64,000 nucleotides of DNA from Margaritifera margaritifera (GCA_029931535.1 JAQPZY010001521.1:2871501-2935500), one strand, 5' to 3'; shown: positions 41,201 through 56,200, counted from the first letter of the stretch. The notes: generated by a model not told the origin, from the sequence alone. Made by a program: numbers and translations.

Positions 41201-44200
41201 CATACTTGGATGACATCCTCCAGAAGCATATGGTAAGTTCTATTCTTCTCAAGGGCAGGAAGGATCTCCTATCCATTTTGAATCATCTCAGTTTTCTTGT
41301 GAACTGGGAAAAGTCTGACTTTCATCCATCCCGGTGTTTTGTCCTCCTGGGTATGGAGTTTACCACCAATCTCAATCTGGTACAACTTCCTTAAGTTCAC
41401 GTAATACTGATCATCAAACTCGTCGAGTCCGTTTCCAACAGGACTTAGATTTCAGCAACAGAGTTCTTGCAAATTCTTGGATTATTCAGTGCGCTGGAGA
41501 CTTGATCCTGCTCGGCCATCTTTTTATGCGCCCCTTACAGGTGACCTTGCTGGCTCAATGGCACCCATTTTCAGTCCCCTCGATCAAAAGATCAGGATCA
41601 TGAATGAGTTTACGATCATTCCTGTGTCAGTGGCGCAACTCTGATTGGCTCACGATAGGAATTCCTCTGGAGAAGCCCCAATCGGAAGAGACAGTATGTA
41701 CCAATGCCAGTTCATACGGTTGGGGAGCCCACATGTTGCCGGACTTCAATACAGTCAGTGGCATGTGGGAGCCAGGGGAACTGCGTCTCCACATCAACCT
41801 TCTTGGAATGAAGGCTGTCATCAATGCCTTTCAGTTCTGGAAGGACCGATTCTCAGGGAAAACCGTCCTGATTATGTCGGACAACTTGGTAGTTGTGACC
41901 TACCTCCACAAACGGGGAGGGGGGGGGGCACCAAATCACCCAACCTGTACATTCTGCTTTGGCAGTTTCTACTTTGGTGCGACCAACTCCATATCAACGT
42001 ACAAATCAGGTGCATTTCTGGCAAACTCAGTGTCCTGGCTGACCCTCTATCCAGAAAGGGTCAAGTTATTCATATGGCATGGTCCCTACATAAATCAGTC
42101 TTTCATCGGCTTTGTGCATGTTGGGGGCGTCTGATGATCGATCCTTTTGTGACAAGATGGAATCACAAGTTGCCCGCCTTTGTCTCTCCGGGTCCAGGTC
42201 CAGAAGCTTGGGCTGTGGACGCACTATCGATCAGTTGTGATGGATTCTGGGCCTTGCCTACCCACCCATGGTCTTGGTACCAACAATGCTACAGAAGTTT
42301 AGGGGTCAGAACTGCAAGATGGTTCTGATAGCCATTCTCAGACGGGTCACCGATCTACTAAATTTAGCGATAGATCTGCCAGCCAAGCCGAATCTTCTTA
42401 AGCAACCATGATCACAGTTGTTCCACCCTGCCAGACTGCCTTCTCCTTCACGCCTGGCTTTTGTCAGGACAGCCTTGCGAGAGAAAGAATTTAGACCTCC
42501 TATTGTGTAGAGAATCTCGAGAGTGAGAAGACCCTCCACTCTGAAGACTTATGAGGGAAAGTGGCGTATTTTCAGGGACTGGTACTGAGTCAATAACATC
42601 GTCCCTTTGAGTGCCTTAATCCCTCAACTGGCCGACTTTCCTCTGGCTCTCTACAAGGAGTAAAAGCTGGCCCCATTTACCATCAAAGCCTACTGCTCCA
42701 TGATATCAAACACATTCAGGCATCATTGCAGATGAGATATTGGTCATGATAAAGATCTATCAGACCTACTGTCCAATTTTGATTTTGATCGACAAAAATC
42801 CCTCAGCCTGTTTCCAAAATGGAATCTCTCCTGGCTTTTAACATGGCTCAATTCAGATAAATTCGAGCCTTTCGCCAGAACCTTGCTGAAACTATTATCA
42901 TACAAAACATGTTTCCTGATAGCCTTAGCTTCGGCATGCTGGGTGAACGAGTTACATGCCCTTTCAGCTGACCCGAACTATCTTCAGTTCAGATCAAATG
43001 GTTCAGTGGTCCTCAATACACAACCAGGCTTTGTGGCCAAAAATAGGTTGCTGTCAGTGGGCAATCTGAGAGTCATCATATGCTCCCTCTTCTCGTTAGA
43101 AAACATCGAGAGCAGCGGCCATGCAAGAAAATGTCAGTGCCCTAAAGCACTACTTGAAGTGCACAGAGGCACGTTATGGCACATACAAATGTCTCTTTCT
43201 CCCAGTGACGGCCGGGAAACAAGATATCACCCCTCAAACCCTATCTTCATGGCTGAAGTTAGTTATACATTTGGCATACTCTGAAGTCTCAAAAGATCAG
43301 GGTCGCCTTATGAGCAATTCAACTCATGAAATTATAGCGATCTCTGAGCCATAATAGAAGCTGTTGGCTGGCATGCTGAGTCGACCTTTGAAAGTTTTTC
43401 ATCTCAGAGATTTTGTTTAGCAGAGACAAACTCTGAATCTGGTAGGTCCTGTGGCAGTGGCCCAAATGACCACCCACCAGACCCAGTTAAAGCAAATACA
43501 GCCTCTTGGGTTTGCTGGATTCGCCAGTGAAATTTTGTCGGTAAGAAGAATGCAGCCGGATATAAGGGTCACAGATCACGTGACCCTAGGCTGCATTGCT
43601 TTCAAATTAGGAGAGTGGGTTATCGCTTGCATAGGGAATCCAGCCTTTTATTCCCTAGAAGGATATCCGAGGTATAGATAGGATGCTCAGCATTCCCTCC
43701 TCCTATTACCTATTCTCCTAACGTTAATGTGATCGGGGAACGTATTTGAAGGAGAAAGCACATTTTTAAGTAAATTATGTTTCTCTGAGAATACTTACCC
43801 GATCTCATTACTTAAAACCCTCCCAGCCACCCCGCCATGCTAGCATCCTCGTTGGTATATCACTCAGCTTAAAAAATAGCGATACCTGGTGGTGCCAAAG
43901 GGAGGTAATGGGCAATAGTTATTGCCCTTTGTCTATATGATATAAACACAAAAGATAAATTTTCGTCTTTTAGTAGGGCTGGATTCCTGAGGTAGCAGAC
44001 TTATATCGCTAATGTTAATGTGATCAGGTAGGTATTAACTGAGAAACATAATTAACTTAAAAATTTGCTGTCTGTGTGGAACACCACAACCCTACCAATC
44101 TCCTGTTTTCTTAACTGAACATGTTGACATTTGTTCCAGCATGCCTATATAGTACCTAATTTCAATCCATAATAAAGAGGTAAGTAATGCAATTATCATT

Positions 44201-47200
44201 ACTGCTGTGGTTTCCTTACATGTCAGGTGTTGTAACTTTGATAATGACAGACTATTATTAACACCAACAGCTATCAAGATGACAAGAGCTAACAGCTGAG
44301 AAGCACAATATTGTTCAGCTGAAATCAACATGATGTCTGGTCACCATAAGTAAAAATGATATGTTAGCCATCATGGCTTTTCTCTTTCAGAATATGAAAT
44401 GTATTTGAAAAGTTACCAGACTATAATCACTCAATCACATGACAAGCTTACTTCCTTTGTAAACACAGAACATTTTGTGTAATATCTACAAATTAGTGTG
44501 ACAGTGGTATAGTTGCCAATGATGAATAATTTGTTGTGAAAAGTACAAAATGTCATCAGACATTCTGAGCTTAAAAGGAAAGTGAAAGCAGTTCAACTGA
44601 ATGTAAAGAGGGAGAGTTCAGTGATCATTGCTGAGAAATTTTACAACAGAAGGATTCAAATAAACATCGTCAATTATACATTCTGCAGCGGTGGGAAAAT
44701 GGAATGAATGGAGAATGATAGTTACAACCAGATATTTGTACCCTGATTTTATTGACAAGGTTTTTAAATGGTTGTACAGTGCAATTGGTGATTATTCATA
44801 ATTATTTGAAATAACAATAATATAAGTTTAAAATCATATTGATTCCATAACATGCTTGTGGTTTTTAAATGAAAATATTAAATATTTTAAAAATTTTTAT
44901 GCCTTTCTTTCTTTATATATAATTGTTACTCAGATCTGTCCAATCCCCCTCTAGAAAGGCTACTCCTCTAATAAGACTACTTCCCTGTTACAAAAGGGAT
45001 GGCCATATAAGAGGGGAAACACTGTACCAGTCCCCTTTCAGACAGTGCAACCATTGTTCTGGGCATGGGTTTAAAGCTGTTACTAGATTCGCCTGGCCAA
45101 CTTTTGTTGGATTGACTTTCATGATAATTAAGTGCTAACTTTTCTGGTTGTTCTGCCTTCACATTTGAAGAAAAATTCATCCTTTTTCAAGACTGCAGTC
45201 ATATTGGCCCTGAGGGCGGATGATGTTAGAGGTTGCATGCTCCTGCATTTCCTCCTCCTTTTACCTATTTTTATAATGTTAATGTGAGTGGATAATGTAT
45301 TCAACAGAGAAAATAATTTGTTGAGGAAATTATGTTTCTTCAAGAATACTTCCATGATCATCCCTGCAAGTGTGAGCATCCTGTTGGTTTTGCACAAGCT
45401 TAAACTGGTAAACATCCGGTCAATGGGTGATCGCCTTTTTTTTCCTAATGTTGATGTGATTGGGAAAGTTATTCTTGGAGAAATATAATTTACTAAACAG
45501 TTTTCTTTCCTTATATTTGATAACTATACCCAGAAATGAGGTTTTTTATGTAGGATATCAAAATTTTCGTCATTCAAACTTCTCTTCTCAACTGTGTTTA
45601 GAATTTATTTGGAAAGATGTTAGATTTTTTCATTTTAGTTTTTAGCTTTCAGTTTTTTGTTTATTGTATCATGTCTGTAATTTCGCAGTCAAAAGGCTTT
45701 GTATTACATTGGTGTTCCTAAAGTGCACAGATGGCTGGTTCATCACTACATAGATAATACACAGGACATTGTCTTTATTCCCAGGTTAGCCAGAGAGACA
45801 GCCAGTTGTGCCAGAACCATAATTGCAGACCTTGATACAACTGGACAATGTTCACTTTTCAACATCACTGCACTGTTAAGTGACTTTGTATTATCTGAGA
45901 TGAAGGACCTACAAAACCAGACAACTACAGTCTATAGTGAATGCACAGGTACCAGGCAATAATGTATATTGATACACCGCTCCCTTGATAACTCGCGCCC
46001 GGATAACTTGCGAACCCGCTTATAACGCGGACCAGACGTGGATCCCATTCTTTTTAAACTAGAAAATTTAAAAAAAAAAAAAAAATTTACCCTATTTGTT
46101 GAAGGTGAAAAAAATCGCGATCACAAATTAGTAAATGAAACCTTAATATATCGCTCGTTTTATCGTCAAAACCAGTGGTTAGTACCCAGAAATTTGAATC
46201 ATCATCATAAAATTTTCAACTTTTAATAAGTCAAATATTTTGTTCAATTTTCTTTCCAAACAACATTCTCAGTATGCTATCAATAACAATATTAGACGAA
46301 ATTTTGATCAATGAAAACGTCACTAAAGCCTACTGGTGGCAACACTTTAAAAATAAATACCAATTAAATAAGTTTTGTCAAGTGAAATATGTGTTTTAGT
46401 TCTATCTTTTAATTCAGTTTCAGTGTAATCATCATAAATGCAATAAGCCCTCTTGTATTCAAACATAAAAATTAAAATTCAACCGAATTATGTGCCGACC
46501 TTTTTTTGTTTTTATCTCCGACTTGCGGAAGTATATGTTGTGTTGTTACACTCAATTAATAGCAGACCTGCTTTGTATTATCACGTTAATTACGTCTTTT
46601 GTATCAAATCAAACAAAGGGGGTGGAATAACAGAAAAGTTAAAAGGCGTGCAAATCCTGCCTGCGTAAGAGCTAGCGGTCACGGCAATGTGTCAGGTCAA
46701 CTCATTTCAATTGATCAATCGAACACTGTTATAAATATTATTATGTAAGTAATATAATTAAACTACCTTAAATTAGCCTACTCATTCACAAATGTAATCA
46801 AAGATAGTAAAGCAACCAAGCCAAATGAGTACTTGGAGAATAAAAGCTTTGTTTTACAGATGCGGTTCATTATGGAGAAGCGAGTTCCAGAGTTTGTATT
46901 GAACTTTCTAACATGCTACTCAGGGATTTCCTAAAGGATGAGACGAAGTTTCACTGTTACTTGATATGAAATCACGGCATCCATATTTTACTAATGGAAC
47001 AATAAATAAATCGAGGTTCGATGTTGACGGTTGTTTCACGAAATAAATGTCAATAGTTTTTGAAAAAAGGAATCTTGTTTAGTTGTGAATCAACAACAAC
47101 AAAAAGCAGTGATGTAATACACAATGTATCGCTTACACGTGTTGTTCAAACCGCTTGGACTAATGTTGTTAACGATCTTTCAGAGGTTCGTTATCTTGAA

Positions 47201-50200
47201 AATAAAGGTAATTTATACAGAAAAGCAAACAACTACATTAGAAAAAGCTCTTTATTGACAATTATTCCCAATGTAATTATAAAACGAGTATTCCGCCATT
47301 AAACAGCCCCGTTATCCACCCCCACTGCGGTTTTCTCGATGTCCAGCGGGGATGGCATCCCTTTCTTAATTTTTTTGAGGTCCCTCGGTAACTCGCGCCC
47401 TCGGTTATAGTGCGGTCTATGTTTTTGGACCCCGTTGTGCGCGAGTTATCGAGGGAGCGGTGTACTGTGATATTTTCTTATTAAAGCTTTCTGTGAACCA
47501 GTTGTTTTGAATCAGTAGGCCTGTATTCATTTGTTTTTCAGCCATTTTGAAATAATGTATTACTTTCCATATAGAATAGAAAAGAAAACTTTATTGGTCG
47601 TTAGGATACTTTTTTCATCCTGAATACAGTTATATATTCATGACCTAATTGCTAATATTCTCACTTAGTCACCTGAAGGATATTTTAGTTGAAATAAACA
47701 TTAAATTGACAACAATTATATATTGTAGTCTCATTTCATCTTCTTGTAAAGCAACAATGTGATATTTTGAGTGATTCTTTCAGAGGCTTTGATCATAATT
47801 CCTCTTGACTTTAACAGGTTAACAATATGTCTGAACTATGTTTGACTTGATTTTACAGCAGTTCCAGATGATACCTTTGAGAACTTGACAGTTTGTACCT
47901 CTGCCGATTTGGTTGGACTGGGTCTTCTGAAATGTGCTGACATTCTCTCATCTAGAGCCCAGCCATGCAGGTAAATCAGACTTGTATTTTCAGTAGCTAA
48001 AATAAATATAGAGTTCTCCTCTGTTATAATGCACTTCACTATAACATGATTCCAGATATTATTTGGTAACACTATAGACCCCATGACCAAAATTAATTTT
48101 TTTTGTATTTGTTTCAGAATTTTGAACATCCAAAACTTTAACATCAAATGAAAACTTTACATCAAAACCATTGTACTTGATTTGGGCATTGCCAGAATGT
48201 GTTTTTACAATCAGCCTTTGGCTCTAATTAGCCACTACTGTATTCGTCAATGTCAGATATTCTTTTCCTAATGGGTTATAGCACACCTGAAATTATCTAT
48301 GTCTCGAATGAGCCACTATTGTAATCAGTCTGTGTCAACTATTGTACTTGGTGATGGTACACTGGACTGCTGAAATTAGCACTGAAGCCACTCCAGCAGA
48401 TCAGTGACTTAATTTATGTAAACACATCTTGCTGATCATGCAGGTACAAGGAAGACATGCTGCCAAAGCCTTTCTTTGATCTGTTGATGTTTAATTGTCG
48501 GTATATATAATGGCCTACAATAAGCTCATGTTTTGTATTTGTCATGAGAAACGTGATTTAAGTGCTGCAATGCAGCTAAGAATGCATTATCCAGTCACCA
48601 GAGAGAAAGTGACATTATCCAGTCACCAGAGAGAAAGGGACATTATCCAGTCACCAGAGAGAAAGGGAAATTATCCAGTCACCGGAGAGAAAGTGACATC
48701 CAGTCACCAGAGAGAAAGTGACATTATCCAGTCACCAGAGAGAAAGGGACATTATCCAGTCACCAGAGATAAAGGGACATTATCCAGTCACCAGAGAGAA
48801 AGGGACATTATCCAGTCACCAGAGAGAAAGGGACATTATCCAGTCACCAGAGAGAAAGGGACATTATCCAGTCACCAGAGAGAAAGTGACATCCAGTCAC
48901 CAGAGAGAAAGTGACATTATCCAGACACCAAAGAGAAAGTGACATTATCCAGTCACCAGAGAGAAAGTAACATTATCCAGTCACCAGAGAGAAAGTGACA
49001 TTATCCAGTCACCAGAAAGTGACATTATTAAGTCACCAGAGAGAAAATGATATTATCCAGTCACCAGAGAGAAAGTGACAGTGACTGATAGATGCTTATT
49101 TGCATAATGTAGCTACTAACAAGGAACATTTAAACGATTGATGTGGCTAGAAAGTCAGGACATTAAACCTTTAAAGATTATGCAGCTGAGGAACATCATA
49201 GACTTTGCAGAAAGCATTGTCAGTTCTGAAACTGCATAAAATCATGGAATACTTCAAATATGTGTGACAAGATGTTATTCTTTGTGTGATATACCTGCAC
49301 GTGTTAGCAGGTAATTAGTGAACAGTGTGTATTCTATTTGGATTAGTACTTTTTGTGAACAATTGTGCTTGACTGGACTACATACATGCATGCAAATTTG
49401 TTATTGCTGGTTTTTTTTGCTTTAGAATTGCTAAAAGTGTGCTGCACATCGTGTGACATCATTCGGTCACTAACCAGCATATGTACAGGGTTTTACAAAT
49501 TCACTTGCCTGACAAGCTCAAATTTGACTCGGGCAAGCACAAGTTTGCAAAATACTTGCCCATGGGCAAGTCCCACAAATTGAGAGAGAGAGAGGTCGGT
49601 CATATTCAGTTTGTAATACTTAGTGTTTTGCAAGTTTTGTACTCTGTGATCTCTTCCACAGTACATATCTCAGCACCTTTATTTAGCGTTTATATGTACC
49701 ACATTCTTCTATTACATAACTATCCAGTTTCTTTCATCTGTCAATCCTTTATTTCACACCATATACTGTCAAAATCTGTCATTTCCAGTTTTAGTCATGG
49801 TCAAGGTCGGTCTCACATTTAGTCCCGCAGACATAATATGAATATTTACTATTTGAAGCCAGTTTTGACAAATAGGGTCAAAATATTTATATTTTAACTT
49901 ATCAGTTGCCGACTATATAAAAACAGCTTGTTTAAGATTGTTTTGATGCATGTCGCTGATTTCAAGGTGATGAGGTGATAATTGTTAATAATATACCTAG
50001 TGAGATGTCAGTTGTATTTGGAAATAAAAGGCACTCATCTCTAATGATTAGCCACCTGGATTTCTTTAAAAGCATGATTGATATACGGAAAATATAGCAC
50101 CCACAAGTGGTATTTATCATCTATTGTAATTAAATGAATAAAAACAAGTGTTCTCAAATCATTCTCAAAAGTCGGCTTGTCAAAGATTGTTTTGATGCAA

Positions 50201-53200
50201 GTCGCTAATTCAAGGTGACTAGGTGCTAATTTTTTTAAGTAAATGGATAAAATATGTGTTCTGAAATCATTCAGTTGTGAGTATAAATGAATCATTACAA
50301 AAGTGTTGATGTAGTTGAAGAAATGAGTCTGCTAGCGTATCTAGTCAAAAAAGGAAACTTGTTGAAGTTTCCACCTACAAATCTAATGAACCTGTTTTTT
50401 TTTAAAATATTGTTTTATTTTGCAGTTCATGGTCTTTAACCTAAACATCTCTCTCTTTCTTAAAAATCTAAAAAAAAAAAAAAAAATCTTAAAATACCCC
50501 TATCTATCTGTCCTTTTATATGTCTATGTATATATATATGTCTGTCTTTGCTCTTCTAACTATATATGCATTCTGACTCTTCCTTTTTTCTCATCTACAT
50601 ATACTACATGTATTTACATATATCTCTTTTTGATAACTTTAATTATTGGCATATGGTTTTAAGGTACAAACATAAATAAAAAGAAAACAAAAGTTCTTTA
50701 TTTGTAAAAAAAAAATATAACGTGATTTCCTAACAACATCCCATATTTTATTTTAGGGTAAACATGAGTATTATCTATCAAGAGGTAAAATCAGTTTCCC
50801 TCATTAAATCCCATTTTCTATTATTAGAATGTGTCATGCTGTGATGCAACCATCTTTGAATATTTACATCAAACCTCATTTGTTTAAATTTATTTCTTTG
50901 GCCAGGTTTTCAGGTCAAAGTACAATTTGAATGTTTTTTTATTGGTGGGCTATGTGGCTCCTCATGATCTCATCAATTCTGGCTGCTACCAGCTCTGAAT
51001 CCAAGTTGTGCAGTCATATCTAGGTCAGATATAATGCTTGAGTAGTCATTTTAAAAATATTTTCCATGACTGTTATCTTAATAATATTGGTAAGTTCTTT
51101 AAAAGTAACATTTTTGGCATTTTGTTTTTAGTTTTATTAATTGAATGCAGGATGATAAGATGGATAAATTTTAATTACTGATTATGTCAGATGTTAAAAA
51201 TGTTAAGTCTTGTAAATTCAGTCGCTCCTTTAGCGGGGGGCACAGTGCAAATTATACACTTATTTTCATAATGCGTGCCTTGTATTATAAAATGTTAATT
51301 TTGAAATTTTTAATTTGTGATCTGGTTCACAATGAACTTTTATATTGCCTTTAGTGGAAATGAAGTCAAAAATGAAAGTAGAATCTAATACACTACTATG
51401 AATGTACCTTCATGGTTTATTTCTTACACTGCCTATTACTATTCAGTAGTATTGATAATACTCTAACTTATAAATTTATCACATCCATTTCTAATTTTAC
51501 TTTTAATGATCAAAATTGGCTTTATCTGGCAGTACTTTTGGCAAAACATGGAACTGACCAAATGTTCCTGCCATGTGACTGATTTTTAGCCACTGTGAGA
51601 CCAACTGCACTCGATGTTGGGTTGCCTTGATTCTCACACTATCCCAACGTTCATTATAACATTAAAATTATTATGTATGGTTGAACCACTCCACAAAGCT
51701 GCAGTGGTTACCGGTCTCACCCTGACTCACCTGCACACTATGCTTGGCCAAGAGTTATGATGCAGCACCCATAAACTCCTGGCCGGGGTCAACCTGCAGG
51801 AAATTGGGCCACTTTAGTGGTCTCTGCTTGTAGATATGTGCCAAAATATCAGCGACTTTGGAAGCCTCCTTTGTGACCAAGGGCTTGGCCTCCTTGTAAT
51901 AACTGGCGACATCAACCATGGTCAGTGCATACTTGTACATGTGCAGCCCAACCTTGTTGTACAGCAGAAACAAGAGGTTGTCCATTTGCACCTTTTTAGG
52001 GGTTGAAACATTAAACTGCAGCTGAGGGATTCTGTGCAGTACTGGCAGTTGAATTTGCCACATAGCCTGCTTTGTAAGCCACGCCATGGCAACATCTTGT
52101 GAGACTTTGGCAGCTTCTGTCAGCTTTTCGACTGCTGCCACACCCTTCCAGTAACCTTGCAGGCTGTAGTATACTGCAGCAAGCTTAGTATCCCTTGTCC
52201 TTTATGGTTTTAACAAGTTTAACCATTTGCTGTGCTTTGTCATTCCAATAGTTGATGATCTACAAAGAAACAGCTCATGCTTCAATTTGATAGCACAAAA
52301 AATTGTCTGCACTTGCTAGGTTAGAAATATTTATAGGTAATATAGCCAATGGTGGCAAGTCTCCTGATGACAAATATTTCATACTATTTATGCTTAGCCA
52401 AGGGCGTGTAAAAGTTGGAAAGCTTTGGCTCATTGCCAGTGTCTCGAACATCCAGTTACCAGGTAGTTCTTGTGCATCATGGCATTGATATTGTCATAAA
52501 TATTTTTGCCATGCTGTTAGACATCCAGTCGCTCATTGAGGTAATTGAGACGCTTGGTGCACTTGTGGGAGTAGTCAGCCTGTTGAGCATATTCGATGTA
52601 AGCTTCTTTTGAGTTTTGTGTAGAAAAAAGGTAGTTTTAGCCTGTGAATGCTAAGGCGTTGATGATTGCCTCGTGTGGCCATTATGTAGACTTCATTAAT
52701 TATATTAGCTGGATTGATGCCATGTTTAATTAACATGTCCTGTATCCAGAGAGTTTGTGCTACAGTGCCAGCAAGCTTTGCACTGTCCTGAAGGTCAAAT
52801 TGACCAAGGTCAGCAGATTTCATTTTTAGCATGTGCTTAGCAATCCTTGAATACCCCACAGATATACCTCTGAATTTGGCTTCATGTTAGACTACATTTC
52901 CAAAATCCTTTGCGTAAGGTGGTGTAGACCTCTTGCACCTGTGTTTCACACTTAACAAGTTTATGTTCTTTACAAACACAAAACACACACTAACTATTCC
53001 ATATGAAAGGGGTCAGGCATATGTCTAATAGATGCTGAAGGTCATTCCGACTGGTCCCCAGACGTTGCTTTTCCCTGTTGTTTTGACGGTGCTTACACCT
53101 GCATTTTACGAATTTGTTATTTCATGTGGGATGAGGTGTAAAGAAGACCAGCTACCAAAGCTAGGCAACTCCATAAAACATAAGATGGTATCACCTCCTG

Positions 53201-56200
53201 CTGCTTCTCTTAAGCCGTTGTTGTGTTTGTTGCTACTGGAGCGGCATGCATGTCGGCAGTCTCGGCTTTTTCTCAGCCTGATGTTGTTTCATCATCACTG
53301 AAAATCTTATGTCAGTGGCAACTCTACCAGGACTTTTAGTTTTTGTGGCCTATGTTACTCGCTCAGGTTCCTCAGTCAGTTTCTTAGCCAGTTCCTTTGT
53401 TAATTCATCTGTCAGTTCCATTGCCTGAATAACTGGATCTTTTTCAAGGTCAGAGGCAAGCTGCTTACTGTTGTCTCTGGGCAGAATGTGGCTGAGAAGT
53501 GACATATAAAGGCCAAGCAAGGATGATCCTATAGAAGCTGTCATATTACTCCCCAGTTTAGCCTCATATAAGGCATAGTCCTTTGAAACATATTTGTCAC
53601 TCATTTTTGCAACACACTCAAATGTTAGATGTCATCCCCAATGTATTCTTTGGCTATACCAAAAGCAGCCAGCTCTGATAGCCTCTCGTGCTGCAATGTT
53701 ATTTGTGAAGGAGAACAACATATGTCTTCTTGCTTAACTTCCTTTGTTGGTACATTATCACACAGTTCATCCAGTACCTCATCATGTTGCTTATTGTAAG
53801 CTGTTCTTCCTTGGTTCCTACTAGATTCTGATGACTGAGCGCTTAACTCTGATTGACCTATAAATAACATAGGTTAAGACATCGCACCTGCAGAATGTGA
53901 GCTAACAGAGCTGGTAAGAATTGGGTGGGTTGGTTAATAGGAACAGCTTACTGAAATGTTTCTGCTTGAGAAATTCATTGATCTCTGCACGCTTCTCATC
54001 CTCCACGATATAGTTCTCATCTAGTGTATCCTTAAATGAGTCTTTGTCTTTACAGTAAAATAGTGCCACCCATGATGTCTGCTGGTGGAACTCACCGACT
54101 GAAGCATTGTATTTTTGTGTTATAACCCACACACTGATGCTGTAGTGGTGGATAATGGAGGCAAGCTAAGTGAGGGCTGTTTCCTAATGATGGATACCAG
54201 AAAGAAAGGCAAAATCATAGAGCAAAAAAGTGTGCTGGTTTCTCTGTATCTTCCCGACCCATGGAGCTTGTGGTCTTCCGTTGACCTCATGTCTAGGACA
54301 CAGGCAAACCAATTTTTGTAAAAGGTGCCAACTTCAAGAAATGATGCCTTCATATCTTGAGAGACTCCCTTGCCATTTTTTTTGGGGGGGCCTCTTCCCA
54401 CTGCTGGTACCTCAGCTGCCCCTGGTAATAGATCTGATATGGGATGCCATCAGTCATCACCAACACCTTGTTAAAAAATGGGTTGTAGAAATATTCAGTA
54501 TCATGCATGAACTCATTTCTCTTTTTTCGCATCCTCGAAGAGCAAAACTATAGACTTCATGCTTTTTTACTGGCTTGTTCAGGTTGGTATTCTGCACAGG
54601 GTTGCTCTTGTTCAGCACCATTTTGTGATGGCACAGCACTCGGTGGTAAAAGCCACTTTTACCATGTACTGCTGCCTTATCATGTGTGCGAATTCTGAGT
54701 GAGTTACAATGTCAAACTCCAGGGAGATACTGCAGATAATATAGCTTGCCAAATTATTAGTGCACAAGATTGCTCTGCTGCAGTCATTAAACGTCATCTC
54801 AAAGGATAGGCAGTCTGAAAGGCCAGGCTGGTAGTATGGCATGTGATTATTTAGCAGCTCAAAGTTGAGTGGCACAAAGAAGTGGTTCCCAAATGTGGTG
54901 GTGATAGATGGATTGGGATGGGTAGCAGCGACAGCATTGACAGTGCCAACATGTATGGTAGCAGTGTTGGCATTCTGTATACCCAGACAGTCTGCATTAA
55001 TCTGCTTTTTTTCTGTCATCCAGATATAATTGTAGATGCCACAAACATCAGCATCATCAGTACAGGCCGCTTCATTTCCCTCAGACTTTGTGCTGATCTT
55101 TTTGATGATGGCGTGGTCAAGGTTTTTCCTGATTATACTGTTGGCATCAATAAGCACACTGAGCAACCACTCAAAGCAATTGTAAATGCCATCTTAGCAG
55201 TGCCGGGCACAATAACATCATTGCTGCCGAGGGTTGGCAATCTGAAAACAAGCAGCTGATTTTGGTCTTTGGTGCTTGGATTATTAGTCACAACAACAGT
55301 GCTTCTAATTCCCTCTACCCCAAGCACATGGCAAAGAGTGCAAAATGGGTGGAGTTTGTTTCCATATATTGAGATATAATGTGCTTGCACAAAATTTAAC
55401 AAGTTTGGTGCTATTGGGGTTCACTTGTTTTTCCTCTAATATGCTAACATGCTAAAACTTGTTGTGACTAGTTCAAAGTTTTTAAAACGTGGCTGAAGGA
55501 GGCTATGAAATGGAAGATTTTGGTAGAGGAGACACTGATCTACCTGATAAAATAGTAGAAACTACATGTATCAATCCTCCCACTGAATATTATCTACAAA
55601 TAAATGAATTGTAAGACCACCTGAATGACCTTCGTTGAGACGATCTAATAGAAGTTAAAAACAAAATTTGCAAAAATGAGCTTGATACCTTCTTTAAGGC
55701 CAATGCCATAAATGAAAGGCCTGTCTATACCTAGTTTACTGTAGAAAATGGTATATTGAAACCTCTGGAGGTATGATATCCCTCTCGAATCTGAGATGGT
55801 AGGAGTTGTTAGGCTGTACAAACTTTCCACACTAGAATGTAGTTATGGTAGAGGCATATATGCAAAACTAGATATAGACAGGCTGCCAGAGAGGATAAAC
55901 AAAAAAACCACAAAAAATTGTGTCTGCACTAGATGAGCTTCCATCAGACATAATACTGAGCTACTTACAAATCTGAGGACACAACGCTAAAAGAAGTGGT
56001 GGCACGGGAACCTAACAGCCTCCCGATGTGAGAGATCCTTGGTCTTATTGTGGCATTTCAAAGGACTCATGGTGAGCTTGTAAATAACCTCTCAAACCTT
56101 ACAGAACTCAATAACCTCATCACTGTAGACAAAAAAAGCTGAATGAAATAGAAGACACAATGTTGGACCAGGAGAGTTGGGATTGCATTCAACAGCAAAA

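Larger units (their letters stand above)
37831..44048 (+). mobile_element. DIRS-like tyrosine-recombinase retrotransposon, near full length but decayed (copy 2)
   Basis: About 6.2 kb bounded by inverted terminal repeats. In order it holds a gag-like region, reverse transcriptase, RNase H, tyrosine recombinase, an internal inverted repeat and the 3' terminal repeat. RT plus tyrosine recombinase with inverted rather than direct long repeats is diagnostic of the DIRS order. Multiple stops and frameshifts make it inactive. It sits in sense orientation in the intron between the halves of module D5. Related 3' fragments lie at 665-1690 and 45210-45500. Confidence 0.88.

Noticed and set aside
45699..45784. 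Coding extension upstream of the D5 second-half exon
   Set aside because: The frame is open but there is a clear TTATTCCCAG acceptor at 45784, and the module spacing requires that start.
47060..47302. 80-residue open frame inside the 1.49-kb TA element
   Set aside because: No transposase or other domain is visible and the element looks non-autonomous.
48495..48942. Open frame of SHQRERDIIQSPERKG-type repeats
   Set aside because: It comes from the 28-bp array read across indels; no splice sites.
49553..49568. Perfect palindrome CTTGCCCATGGGCAAG as a regulatory site
   Set aside because: It is a single occurrence with no supporting context; a chance or repeat-derived palindrome is as likely.
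54115..54553. Overlapping + strand frames in the Polinton region
   Set aside because: They are shadows of the - strand capsid relic, which has the recognisable motifs.
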